Source: Sordaria brevicollis (taxonomy: Eukaryota; Ascomycota; Sordariomycetes; Sordariales; Sordariaceae). From it: a DNA stretch of 64,000 nucleotides. The stretch lies in contig JAUTDP010000009.1 in assembly GCA_033439795.1 (NCBI GenBank), positions 1,426,001-1,490,000 on the forward strand, in the 5' to 3' direction. Made by a program: the position numbers and the translations under genes. Within the stretch, counting starts at the first letter, position 1; every line of letters starts with the position of its first letter. Shown here piece after piece: positions 24,413-36,227 of the stretch. The notes under the pieces were generated by a model. That model saw nothing but the letters and a program-made list of their open reading frames with translations. It made no database searches and had not been told where the DNA came from.

Positions 24413-24698
24413 TATAAAATTATAAGTACGAGAGGGTAAACATAGGTCGTATAAAATAAGTCTATTCTAAGAGAAAGATTTTAATTTAATTAGATATAAA
24501 TTTCTAGTTAGGAATTATCCTCTTTTATATTTATACGCTTTTTTATAGGTCCGGAACGGTCGGCGCCCGGATTCCGAAATCCTTTCTTCCTTATTATATT
24601 CTACTATCCTTATTTTATCCGCTATTTTATCCATCGTCCTGGGCTACTGTGTTTTAATTGTACGGGTCCCCCTAGGCCTTCCTAGCGATACCCTTACA
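24413..24698 (-). repeat. 5' LTR of retrotransposon A
   Basis: Partner of 16875-17160. Here the outer (right) end is the better preserved one: GGGTCCCCCTAGGCCTTCCT against AAATCCCCCTAAGCCTTTTT in the other copy. A shared GC-rich core, CGGCGCCCGGA, persists in both copies. Confidence 0.93.
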
Positions 24699-24703
24699 TT
24701 ATT

Positions 24704-25168
24704 TTACTATTATATTAATTATTATTTAGAAAAAACGGGTCGATTAATATGTAATTGAAATTATCCTCTTCGAAGGGAGACTTTTTACCCTCTATAAAGG
24801 GTTACTTATAAGGGTATTTTTATATAATTTTATATTTAATTATACTCTTCTTAACGCCGCCGTAGTAATAAACGAATAATTCTCTTTTATTTATAGGAAA
24901 ATAAAGGCGCGAATCCGTATAAAATATTTCGATAGAATAAATTATATTAATATTTTTTTAACGAATTGGATAATTATAGCGGTAAACGGATTTTTAATAT
25001 TTTATTTTCGTACGAAGCTAACGGAATTGCCTTTTTCTAAGCTAATAAATATATTAAAGCTATAAAATATATTATAATAAATTTCGCCGGTTTAATTTCG
25101 ATTACTTATAATAAATTAATCGAAAAATTAAATAAAATTAATAATTTTATTACCGATATATACGTTAT
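24704..25168. pseudogene. RIP-mutated remnant split by retrotransposon B (left part)
   Basis: AT-rich segment between the two retrotransposons. On the plus strand one frame is fairly open up to the target site (e.g. ANKYIKAIKYIIINFAGLIS) and can be continued into the sequence right of element B if B is removed, with stops explainable as CAA-to-TAA. I infer that B inserted into an older coding repeat or gene; the family is not recognised. Confidence 0.4.
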
Positions 25169-25173
25169 AACCC

Positions 25174-25459
25174 TATTAAGGGATAGCGTTGGCACCGTTA
25201 GGTATGTAATGAGATATATATTATTGTACGAAGGAAGGGAAAGGAGAAGTATATACGGAGGACTAAATATATAGGCACGAGCCTATACCCTAATCCGTAC
25301 GCACCCACGTAATACTACACGTAACTATAAGTAACCAAATCTAGACTATATCGAATTATAATATACGTACTATAGTCGAGAATAGTCGTTAGGGATTTAA
25401 GCACCTATATAAGTGGTTAATACGTATACCGGGTATAATATAAATATAATCCTATAATA
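25174..25459 (-). repeat. 3' LTR of retrotransposon B
   Basis: 286 bp. The outer (left) end keeps GCGTTGGCACCGTTAGGTAT where the internal copy has TATTAATACTATTAAATATA, a run of C-to-T/G-to-A changes. The inner end adjoins the polypurine tract. Confidence 0.93.
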
Positions 25460-28400
25460 TTATCCCCCCTTAAAAGAAATTTGCAAAATTGAAAAAAATT
25501 TATATATACGTATAATTATAACCTAAAATCCTTTATTAATTTATTAAATACTTTTAACCGTATTATTAGCCGTATCTTAAATTATTTATCTATTAAAAAT
25601 CGTATAATCCTCGTTATTACTTCTATTAATCTTTCTTCTACTTCCTTCTCGGTTAATAATAATTCCGTTTTAGAAATAGCGAATCGTTACGTTAGGCGGG
25701 CGGAGCGGCGGCGTAAAGCGCGGGGTTCGGTATTAACGTCGGGTTATTCGTTACAAATAATAGGGTCTATTATCGGGTCTTTTCCTTCTTTTTATTCGAA
25801 ACGGTTAAAAAATTCTTTAATATAGGGCGGCATTAATTTATCGGGGTAATTATAATAAAATTCTTAAAGACGTACTTTATAATTAATAACGTTATTAACC
25901 TTTTTCTAAATAGGGTCGTAATCGCCCTTCTATTTAATTAAATAATATTAATAACGGTTTTTTCCTTTCTACTTAATATTTAATAATTTATCGAATCCCT
26001 ATTTAATATATTCTTTATAATCGTCGGTATAAATTATAATTCTACCCTCGTTAATATAGACGTTAAAATCGACAATTTAATTAAGGAAACCTTAGTTAAT
26101 TTAACGTTAAATTATCGAAATGTAGAAAAGTAGCGAATATTTTATATTATTGGGTAACTGTAATTTAACGGTATATAAATCCGTTTTTAAGACTTTGAAT
26201 AATCCTTTTTAACGGGGGGAGAATTTAACGTATAAACGGTTATTAATTAGGTTAAACGTATTAAATAAAACGGTATCCCTTTCTTTATATTTTATTAAAT
26301 CGACCCGCTTTTTACTAATATTTTCCTCGTACTAATCCTAATTATATTTAATTTATTAAATTACAAAGTCCTAAATTTTATAGAAATAATCGGCGAATTT
26401 ATTAACTTTATAGTATTCTTTTAATTATATAGGTAATAATATTAATAATAGGGGGTTACGAAGTTCGGTATTTATACGGGGGTAATAACCGCAATTAACG
26501 AAGAAAGGTAATAAGTTTATTAATAAAAATATTATATTATTACCGGCGAATTTTATAAGGGGAAATTATTTAATTTAATCGGTTTATATTCAATTAATAT
26601 ATAATCGGAGGTATTATTCTATTTCTATATTAATATATCCGATTTAGGCGTTCGTTTAAAAATAGAAGGTAGAGGTTAAAATATATATAATATTTAGGCG
26701 CTAATATAAGGAGGATTAAAATTATAATACGAATTAAATATTTCTATTTAAAAGGATAGAATTTAAAAAGCTATAAAAGTAATAAACGTAATTAATAAAA
26801 CGTTCGGTTAATTCTTTTATTAATAATATAACCGTTAGTATAAAGTATTATATTTTTATTAGCCGGTTAATAATAATATAAATATATTTAAATTCTTAAT
26901 TAAAGTGGAAATTACCGGGGAGTAGAATAACGTAATCGATAAAAATGCGAATTTAGGGAATTAGCGCAACGGGTAAAATTTTAAAAAAGTTAATAAAATT
27001 ATATTTAAAGAACTTAATCTTTATATAAAGTAAGTAAATTTTATAAAATATATATACGTTATTAATTATACCCTCCTAATAGAATTCTCGGAATAGAAAT
27101 TTATAAGTAACGTTACGGTTAAAATAATTTACGCTAAGCGAATTATATTAGTAATTAATTAATTAAAATTAGAATTCCTAATTATAAAGGTCGATTATTA
27201 TACGGTCGCGTTATTTAATAATATTATTAAAGGTAACTTAATACTCGTTAAAGGTTTTATAGAGGATTTACAAATTGAAATTAATTAATTACGGTTATTT
27301 AGGTCGTTTAAAGCGGAGACTACTTCTTAAAGGAATATAGAATTTTTATAATTATTTAAAATAATATTATCGATTAATTTATCTTCGTAATTACTTATTA
27401 AGGAAAGTAAATAATAAGAAATTAGGTCTTTTTCGTCGAAATAACCGTTTACGAATTATAAAGGTTAAAAAAGGGTACGTTAATAGGTAATAAAGCGTTC
27501 GTTTTTTATATTTACGGGGATATCGTTAAGTTTTTTACTAAGGGTATTAGGGCGTAAATTCTTTAAATTTGGAGTATATTAAATCTAAAAGTTGAAATAT
27601 AATAAAAATTACAATTAGTATATATATTATTATATAAATTATTTATTAATTATAAAGGTTTTTAAATTTTTATAATTTATTAGGATATCGAATAATTATT
27701 ATATTCTTTTAAATTCGGGCTATTATTCCTTTAACGCTTTAATAATAGTTAAAAACTTTTTATTATAAATATTATAATTATATTTTTAAATTATATATTT
27801 TATTAAAAAGTAAATAATTAAGTATAAGATTCCGTCGTTATTATATTATAAAAATGTACCCCCTATTACTTAATTAGATATTTTTATTTCGATTATAATT
27901 TTTTTAATTTAATCGTAAATTTTTAATACGGGTTTAGTCGCGAAAGCCTTTTTTAACGCGTTAAAAGCGGATTAATAGCGGTCGGATTATAATTATAATA
28001 CGTTTTTCTTTATTAATTCGTATAATAGAAATATTATCGTTAAGAATATTTTAATAAAACGCTAATAGAAGTTCGCGAAACCGAAGAATTATTAAAAAAA
28101 TTTCTTAGATTAAAAGGGCGCCTAATCGAATACGGCTTTAATTTTATTTAAATCTATTTCGATATTACCTAATATAATAATTAGGCCGAAGTATTTTATA
28201 CATATTATATAGAATTTATATTTATCGATATTTACGTTTAAGCCGGTTTTAATTAAACGTTCGAAAACGTCGTTAACGTATTATTCGTAATCTTTTTCGT
28301 TATTAGAATATATAAAAATATTATCGAAATAAGCGGTCGTATATACGTTAAAAATATTATATAAAATATCGTTAATATAATTCTAAAAAGCGTTAGGGGC

Positions 28401-31400
28401 GCCTTAGAGGTTAAAAAGTATAATTAAGGATTCGAATAATTTAAATTTTATTATAAATATAGTTAGCTATTCGTAACCTTCTTTAATATAAACCCGGTTA
28501 AAAGTAATAATAATATCCAATTTAATAAAAATTTTAGCGCGGTAAATAGCGTCGAATATCTTTTTAATAAATAGGAATAAATAGCGGAACTTAAGGGTAA
28601 TATTATTAATACCCCGGTAATTAATTGATACGGAACGTTTCATATATATATAGTATAAGGTTACACATGGTAGTAAAAGTGCATGTTGAATGCTATGGCG
28701 GCCCGGCGTGCCGGGCCGGCAAGGCTGTCGCGGTCGCGACCACGGAAGTGGGTCCGACGCGGCTCAGGAAGAGTGGGCCTTCCACGAAAAGATATCCTTC
28801 CTTTCGTGTGTAGGCGCATACTCTTTCTGATTCTTCTTTCGACATCACGCTTCACACAGGAATAATATCACACTTGCTTTTGCATCAATTGCAGGGTTGT
28901 TCTTTGAGGCGAAAGCAGTCTATATCATTAATATAAACGCGGATTCCTCTTCCCGGCTTTTTAATTAAAAATATAGGAGTAGAGGCTTTTAATTGTAACG
29001 GGCAAATGAATTTTTTTTTAAATTATCGTCGATTTATTTTTTAATAACGTTAAATTCTTCTAGGTTGAAAATACGATTACAAGAAGTAAGTAATATAGCG
29101 CTAAATTTAAATTCGAATTTAAAATTATAAAACCGGTTAGAAGGTAGCGTATTAATACTTTCTTAATAGAAATTATTTATTTATTATTAATATTACCGAG
29201 GTAGTTTTTGCTAAATTTGTACGTCGGTCTTTAGGGGTTTATTTACTTTTTCGTAGAATTTAATAATATTTTTAAATTTAATTTTATTAATATTAATATT
29301 ATTGGTAGTAAAATAACGGTTAATAATTTCTTTATAAATTAGGAAATCGGAGGTATCGCCTATAAATATAATTAAAATGGAGATTTTAATTATTTTAATA
29401 ACTTCTTTACTTTTAATACCGTAGAATATATTAATTTAAATATAGTAATTACTACTAAAGAACTTTTTATAATAAATTACTTTATTATTTATAATATTTT
29501 TAATTATATTAACTATAAGGTTATCCCTAATTATATTTAGGGTTAGGGCGCTTTTTTCTTCCGTTACTTTATCCTTATCTAATATATATTAGATATTTTT
29601 TATTATATTTACCTTTATTATATAAATGATTTAAAATTTATATTTTTCGGCGAATTAATTAAATATAATTATTAGGAGTTCTTTAATATCGGTTAGGTCG
29701 AGGAGTCCTTTAAAAATATAATAAAGGTAGATTAACGTTTAATAATCGGGGAAAAAGGTATATACTTTTTTAATTAAATAATACGGCGCGGGGATTATAC
29801 GTAATAAGGGAAAGGGGTAATAACGTATTATAATTATTAATATAAGAATTTAACCGCTAATAACCTTATTAATAGGGACCGCGCTTATTTTATTAATAAC
29901 CCTTTATTTAAATTTATTAAAACGTTAACGAATAATACGTTTAATAATCGTAGAAATAAAGATCCGGCGAATAGCCTCCGATAATAAAGCGGGGGTATTA
30001 AATTTTCTTTTATTAAAGACGTTTAAAACGGAGGGTTTTTAGTATATTAATTACGTTTTAAAGGAATTCTTAAAAATAATAGCGGAAAGTATACCGTTAA
30101 AAATAATGATTAAACGCGTATTGATATTAAATTTACGTAATAATAATACGTAATATAAATAATAGGGTACTTTTAGGGGAAAGTAATTATATTATTCGAA
30201 GGCGGAGTTAAAAATAAAGCGATTATTAAACTAATCGATATTAAAGGCGTAATAAATTAATTATAAGTATTTAAAAATAATAGGGTTATTTTCTATAAAA
30301 TTGTAAATAAAAAAATTAATAAATTTGTAATATATATTAATATTTATAATTAAACGATTAAAATGCGTAATATTCCCTTTCGTTTAATTATTAACGAAGT
30401 ATAGGAGTTTAAAGAATTGGAATTTAAAAATTAGGAGATTATTACGTAAAATAAAACGACGGTTAAAAAATTTTAAAGTAATATAACCGTTATTAACGAA
30501 TACGGTATAATATATTTTATATAGTTTATAAAATAAATAAATAGAAAAATTTAATAAATTAGGGTATTTATAAGCATTATTTATAAAAAATTTATTAATT
30601 TTAATAATTTTAAATTTAATTATAAGGATATTCTTTAATTATTTTCTTCCTTACTTATATTTAATAAATGTTGGCTTCTAATTGCGATTTAAGTGGGAGG
30701 TTGTATATTTCCTTAATTATTAATAGAACCGTTTTTATTACCTATAATCGGGCCTACGAAATTATAAAGGTATATAAGGGTAGGGTAGTAAATAGGTTAT
30801 TATTATAATATAAAGTAATTAAGAATTAAAGTACTAAGAGCGGGAATATTTATAGCGTTAATATTATAATAATTATATTAATTATATCCGTATTAGCTTT
30901 AAACGGGGCGTTATTATTAATTACTATTATTATTATTATTATTTTTCTCCTTTTTTTTTTATCCTTTTTTTCTTTCTTCTCCTTCTCTTTCTCCTTACGT
31001 AATTTACATTCGGGCACCTCCTTTTTAAATTAAATACAACCCTTATATTTAACGGAAAAATAATTTTTATAATTATAGCGGGTATAGGTATTAATTTTTA
31101 TACGGTATTAAAATATATTATTATCGATTATATAGGAAATTAAAATATTAAAAGCGGATATAAAATCGAAATTTATAGTAATACCGCCTTTATTAATAGT
31201 AAATTCGGTAATAAAGCCGTTCGTATTATTAGGAGCGGAATTGGGGCCGGTAACAGGGTTATTAATATTAAATTTATAATAAGGGTTAGCGATTTTATTA
31301 TACTAATTTTTTTATTCGAGCTATTTGGCGAGGTCGCGGGTTATTTCGAATTATTTATCGAATTTATTATTTTTAGGCTAAGGGCGTTATAAAATAATAG

Positions 31401-32877
31401 CGTTACGGAAGCGGTTAATTAAACGTTAATATAGGTAATAAATTTTTATATTATTATTAAATTAATAATATTCGATAATAGTAACGAATTTATCTTCGAA
31501 GTTAAATTATTTTATTTTACCCATATTTAAATCCTCGAATTTACAACGAACTTAAATTACAGTATTAATATTATTAAATTTATTAATTATTTATTTAAAT
31601 AGATCGAGGGTAATAAATTATTTAGCCGGTTTATTAAATAAAATTTTAATAAATTCGGGTTCGATTACCTTTTAAGGTTTATTATAAAGGGAGTAAGAAA
31701 TTAAGGAAAATTTAGTATTTTTGGTTTTAAAGGCGGAAAGTTTATTTTTAAAAACGAATAGGATATTAACGCATTATTAACGAAATATAATAATTCTCTT
31801 AGGAACTTTATTAATATTATTGAAAGTAAGAGAAACAACGATATATAATACCGATTTATAATTATTACCGCTATTACCTCCAATTAAATTATAAATAATT
31901 ATATTATTAAATTCGGATTTAGAATTATTAAAATTAGAATTATTATCGTTATTATTATCGGGTAGGGGTATAAACGTAAGGTTAATACATTTAAATAAAC
32001 GTTAATAAAGGTCGTTAATTATTTTTTAATATTTAATTATTTTGCGTTTAATTGCATTTTAGGAATTAAATTTAAAATTAGAATAACGCTTTTAAGCGTC
32101 GAATAGGTTTTATTAAAAGGTAATTAAACGAATTTAAAAGTCGTTAATAATATTATTATATTAAGAAACGGCGTTAGCGAAAGCTTATTTATAAGCGTTA
32201 TATTAGGTTTATTATTTAACGGCGGCGTCCGAGAGTTAAAGGGTATAATTAATTTTGAAAATTATAAGGTTAGTATTAAAAATCGTATTAATTTAATCCT
32301 TATTTTAAATTAAGATACGGAATTAATTAAAATCCTCATATAATTAGTTATTCTTATTTTCGGATTATTAGAAATCTTCTTTAATATTTTAAAATTCGGT
32401 AGCAATAAAAATAACGTTAAATTATATAAGGCGGGTAAATATATAAACAATGGCCGGGAACGTAAAATAGTTATTTAAATTAAGAATTTAAATAATAGAA
32501 ATTAAAATAATAATAGAATTATTATTAAACGTATAAATAGCGTCGGTAAATTGGTCCTAAAATTTAATATTATAAGGGTTAATATTTTTAATTTCGGAAA
32601 ATATAATAGCCGTAACGAGGGTATTAATAATTACAATAGGGATTAAATTAGATATTAATTATTTAAATTAATATATTTTAATAAGTATAAGGGAAAAGAG
32701 AATACGAACGACTATAATAGTAATATTCATTTTAATAATTATTTAATTCGAATTGACCGCGGGGCCATTATTAGAGTATTAGCCGTTAGGAAAACGAATT
32801 TTAATACTAATTAATATAATTAACGATTAATTTTCTTCGAAAATTATACGCGTAATATTAAAGAAAGTGTAATAAAT
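25460..32877 (-). pseudogene. RIP-destroyed gag-pol of retrotransposon B
   Basis: Minus-strand traces of reverse transcriptase: around 29.0 kb, ASTPIFLIKKPGRGIRVYIN, then (after the 301-bp insert) INYRGINNITLKFRY, the conserved strand leading into the polymerase palm. At 28334-28305 the catalytic motif reads AYFDNIFIYS, with YxDD changed to YFDN (second Asp to Asn). Multiple in-frame stops throughout. A Lys/Glu-rich tract encoded by poly-pyrimidine sequence near 30.94-31.01 kb and a short Cys-bearing segment next to it (about 31.05 kb) are probably the Gag/nucleocapsid region. A GC-richer patch at 25690-25740 near the 3' end is an island of weaker mutation. Confidence 0.82.
28626..28926. mobile_element. 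301-bp GC-rich, un-RIPed insert nested in retrotransposon B
   Basis: A segment of ordinary composition, with CA and TG abundant, sits inside the AT-rich reverse transcriptase region. It is bordered by ATTAAT at 28620-28625 and again at 28927-28932. Removing the insert and one ATTAAT restores a continuous RT reading (RVYINYRGIN), so this is a genuine insertion. It begins TGATACGGAACG and ends GCAGTCTATATC; the ends are only weakly inverted-complementary (GATA...TATC). Internal perfect or near-perfect hairpins include GGCCCGGC/GCCGGGCC and CACGAAA/TTTCGTG. No coding potential seen. It resembles a small non-autonomous element that arrived after the host element was mutated, or that escaped RIP because it is short. 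The family is not recognised. Confidence 0.75.
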
Positions 32878-33163
32878 TATTAAGGGATAGTATTAATACT
32901 ATTAAATATATAATAAAATATATATTATTGTACGAAGGAAAGGAAGGGAGAAGTATATACGGAGGATTAGATATATAGGCGCAAACTTATACCCTAGTCT
33001 ATACGTACCTACGTAATATTATACATAATTATAAGTAACTAGATTTAGACTATATCGAGCTATAATATACGTACTATAGTCGGGAATGGTCGCTGGGGAT
33101 TTGGGCACCTATATAGGTGGTTAGTGCGTATACCGGGTATAGCACAGGTATAATCCTGTGACA
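32878..33163 (-). repeat. 5' LTR of retrotransposon B
   Basis: Partner of 25174-25459. The outer (right) ~90 bp is well preserved (e.g. GGTATAATCCTGTGACA), whereas the partner reads AATATAATCCTATAATA at the corresponding place. The inner end is heavily RIP-mutated. Confidence 0.93.
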
Positions 33164-33168
33164 AACTC

Positions 33169-34500
33169 TACGTATAATATAAGAATTAGTTATTAGGCGT
33201 TTCCTTAATACTTTTGTTATTTCTTACAATTTATATTCTTTTTAATTATTAATAAAGAATTTATTTACCCTACCGCCGTTTCGAATATTATACGGCTAAA
33301 TCTCCTTCGTAATTAACTTTTTTTATACTAATAAATTATAATTAATTCGTTTATATACTACTATAGTAATATATTATAGTAAAATTATATTTATTTTATC
33401 GAAATTAATTAAAAATTATTATTACTTTTACTAATTCTAATTAATAAAATCAATATTATTATTAAATAAGGCTCGTAATACCGTTTTATATAATTATTTT
33501 AGCGTATTAAAAATACTTTTAAAGCGTTCGTTCGATAAATACGTTACTAAAATTAGTAATAAAAGCCCCCCCCTTCCCTATAATTTTAACGCCCTAAAGT
33601 AATTTCTTCTCTACTATATTCCCTCTTTTAATTCCTTTATTAATATAATAAAACAAATTAATTTAATTATAAATAATATTAGAAATTATCGAGAATATTA
33701 AATTTTAATATAGTTTTAATACCTTTAAAAAATTTATAAAGCCTCTTTACGAAAGTTAATTAATGTTAGAGGCGGATAAAATTACCGTTAATTATATAAT
33801 ATTATAGTAAATTAGTATATAGGATATTTAGGAAGCTAATTGCGTTTCCCTCTATTAAAACAATTAATATAAATTCGAAAGGTTATTTATAATTCGTAAA
33901 TAATAGTAATTAATATTTATTAATTAATTTATTTATATTTTATACTTAAAAATTATTATAAAAAGAGTTAACGTAATTCGTCCCCCTATATTTAATTTTA
34001 ATAATTAATTATTAGAGTTCTTAAAATTATATGCTCGTTCTTTAAATAACGTTATAGAATTTCGGTTAATATAGAACTTTTTATAATATAAAACCCGCTA
34101 TAATATATACGTATTATATTAATCTATTTAGGATAATAAGAATTTAAACACTATTTCGTTTTAAAATATATTAAGGAATAAGAGCTTTATTATTATTCCC
34201 TTAAAAATAAGGATATTTAGAACGCTAATAAATAATATATTTTATAAACGAGCTTTTTTTACTATAAATTTTTTAAAAAACCTTAGGCGTAATCGCCTTT
34301 TTACCGATAAAATAGATATAATTACATTTATTTATATAAACGGGAAGAAGTTTAAGAACCTATATAAGTCTTTTATAGGCCTTTTTCTAGCGGAAAAGGA
34401 CAAGCTTCTATTGTAAATCGAAGACTAGCTATATAAATATATATAATAGGGGGACCTAAATAACCGGGGGTAAGGGGAGGAAGTTTAAATAGGGGGGATG
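33169..34500. pseudogene. RIP-mutated remnant right of retrotransposon B
   Basis: AT-rich continuation of the DNA into which B inserted; all frames are interrupted. GC content rises near 34.33-34.50 kb (GGGAAGAAGTTTAAGAACCT, then G-rich runs), marking the edge of the mutated block. I cannot identify what was encoded. Confidence 0.4.
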
Positions 34501-35198
34501 GGGGCATTTAATAATAGGGGATTTACGGTTTTGTACGTAGAAAAGTACAAAAACATTCGAAAAAACCGATAAAAACCGTCACATGACCTGTAAAAATGGT
34601 CACAGAAGCCATTTTTTCATTTCCCTGACCGTAATTATCGAAATTACTAGTGATAGAAATTTCGAGTCGACCACTAAAGCCAACAGCATTCCAAACCCAA
34701 CGGCATTTCCATGTGGAGTTCAAGAAGCTCTGTGTATCCATCCCTCCTGTCCTCCGCTCGTGGCCATCCACCTTGAACCGACAACAAGATCGAAAAATAA
34801 CAGCAGGGTGGTGCGGTAGATGATGCGCTTGAAATAAAGAAATGCCTAAAGTTACCCGTTTCCTTCCCCATGTACCTGTTTCTCCCACACTCTCCAGTCC
34901 ATGACCCAGTCTCGTCTCACATGATAATATCGAAACTAATTTTCATATGCCAGATCTGACACTTGATCCATCCCGTGCGTCCGTCCATCCTTTGCAAAGC
35001 TGCAAGGTACAGCACAGCTTCCCCTGGCCAGCGTTCTTTTCGGCTCGGCATTCATACCCTCCTTCAAAACCCTCGATAGCGACAGGGTTGAAGCTCTGAT
35101 ATGGACCCCTTTCACGAATCCGATCGTACTGATTCCCTGTGGACGTCACCCAAAGCTTCCCTCACCACCCTCATACTGATGCCTCCTTCCCCCACTCT
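34501..35198. other. 3' flank of MPC1; no gene seen
   Basis: Normal-composition DNA between the RIP block and the MPC1 stop codon. It probably includes the MPC1 3' UTR. The overlapping frames here have no family character. Confidence 0.4.
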
Positions 35199-36227
35199 TT
35201 ACTTGCCAACAGCCTTCTTAACCGTGGTCTCAACCTTAGCCTCCAGATCCTTGGCCTTCTCCTTACCCGCATCGACGGCCTTCACCAGGCCCTCCTTCTC
35301 CTTGCCGCCCCAGTAGTTGTAGTTCAGGTAGCGATAGCCCTGCGTCAGCTGGGCCGTCTCGTTGACGGCGTGGCACAGGAACAGGAGGTAGTTCTTGGGC
35401 GTCACGGCGAGCGAGTAGCGCATGAAGGTGGCCGAGTAGATGCAGAGGGCGAAGGTCATTTGGCCGGAGATCCTGGAATCATGTGGAAGTTAGAACAGAG
35501 GGTGAGTTACGGGAAGGTAGATTTGGTGTTTCGTGTGTCGTGAGGGATGTGTAAGTGAGAGAGTGGGAAAGTGGGTGAATGACTGAGCAAGTAGGTGATT
35601 ATCGTGACTATGGTTGTAGGCTAGGCTGTCTGGCACAGGAACCTGTTCAAAGGCGGGAGGGAGTTGTGGAACATGAGAACAGGACAGGATCCAGGTGGGT
35701 TTGAGAAGATGGAAAAGAGACAAGGAGCACCACGACGCACAGTTCAGGACTCTTCTGTGTATCCATCACGGCTGCGATAGGGATACCAAAGTTGGAGGCA
35801 GGGCCCCAGAAGTCTGCGAACACATTGACATATCAGCAAAACGTGTTCCGACAAGATCACACCTGTTCCCATCTGGTTGACCCAGCAAGCATCATGCTGC
35901 GGCAGCTAATGCAGCGCTATGATTTTGAGTTCGGGATCTGTGATTTCTCGAACAATCCCAAAGAGCATGTCAAAAGAGAACCATGTATTTCTTGAGAACA
36001 TCTGTTTTGACAGTCTCCCATCATGACGCCGGTGTACATCTCAAAACATCCTCAGGCTCAGTTGGGGATTGGCCGGGGCCCCGGGGGTCTGGGATCACGA
36101 CTCAAGACCGGGCGGGTCGCTGTAGCTGGGGTAGACTGGGGTATGGAGACTTACGCGTTGAGCAGACATAATTCAGGACGGGATGAGACCTGATCTTCGC
36201 ATTGATCGCTTTCACAAGGGCGGCCAT
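35199..36227 (-). CDS. MPC1: Mitochondrial pyruvate carrier subunit 1
   Basis: Imports cytosolic pyruvate across the mitochondrial inner membrane as a heterodimer with a second MPC subunit (not in this window). Three exons: 36227-36155, 35813-35741, 35472-35199. They total 420 nt, 139 residues. Junctions split His (C^AC) and Leu (CT^G) codons and restore [18 protein letters not shown] and [17 protein letters not shown]. The MPC signature is clear: the HFWGP/N-G-P-A motif, two or three hydrophobic helices (~35-90), [20 protein letters not shown] and [15 protein letters not shown]. The C-terminal ~30 residues are a charged Lys/Glu tail, common in fungal Mpc1. The start ATG has a good AAGATGG context, and [20 protein letters not shown] matches the amphipathic N-terminus of the family. 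Introns of 341 and 268 nt are long for this genome. Confidence 0.95.

Larger units (their letters stand above)
16875..24698 (-). mobile_element. Ty3/gypsy-type LTR retrotransposon A (RIP-inactivated)
   Basis: 7824 bp with paired 286-bp LTRs that align without any gap (constant 7538-bp offset), flanked by the identical 5-bp duplication TTATT at 16870-16874 and 24699-24703. On the minus strand the LTR starts TGTAAGGG and ends at a RIP-altered TATA (from TACA). The purine-rich tract AAGGAGGGGGATAAT abuts the 3' LTR at 17161-17175 (minus sense), fixing the orientation. Degraded gag zinc knuckle and reverse transcriptase run in the same direction. The order gag, protease/RT, RNase H/integrase, LTR is as in Ty3/gypsy elements. 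Confidence 0.93.
25174..33163 (-). mobile_element. Ty3/gypsy-type LTR retrotransposon B (RIP-inactivated), with a nested insert
   Basis: 7990 bp including a 301-bp guest (28626-28926). The paired LTRs are both exactly 286 bp (25174-25459 and 32878-33163) and unrelated in sequence to those of element A. The 5-bp target duplication is AACCC (25169-25173) and AACTC (33164-33168), differing by one C-to-T change. On the minus strand the LTR starts TGTCACAGG. The polypurine tract CTTTTAAGGGGGGATAA lies next to the 3' LTR (25460-25476, minus sense). Reverse transcriptase traces run on the minus strand. Confidence 0.93.
16440..34500. repeat. RIP-mutated, AT-rich heterochromatin-type block
   Basis: About 18 kb, overwhelmingly A+T, in which CA and TG dinucleotides are scarce, TA is in great excess and CG survives, the classic product of CpA-to-TpA mutation. 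Open frames are destroyed throughout. The block is built from two LTR retrotransposons (16875-24698 and 25174-33163) plus AT-rich remnants at 16440-16869, 24704-25168 and 33169-34500. Normal composition resumes abruptly near 34.5 kb. By analogy with Neurospora, such DNA is expected to carry H3K9 methylation and cytosine methylation; this cannot be read from the sequence. Confidence 0.93.

Noticed and set aside
28625..28865. Overlapping 60-64-codon frames inside the 301-bp insert
   Set aside because: They reflect its GC-rich composition. No family character, and they read into the flanking AT-rich DNA or end within it.
16440..34500. Centromere
   Set aside because: Neurospora-type centromeres are AT-rich RIPed DNA but far larger. 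This block is 18 kb, composed of two identifiable retrotransposons and flanked by genes, so a dispersed heterochromatic island is the simpler reading.
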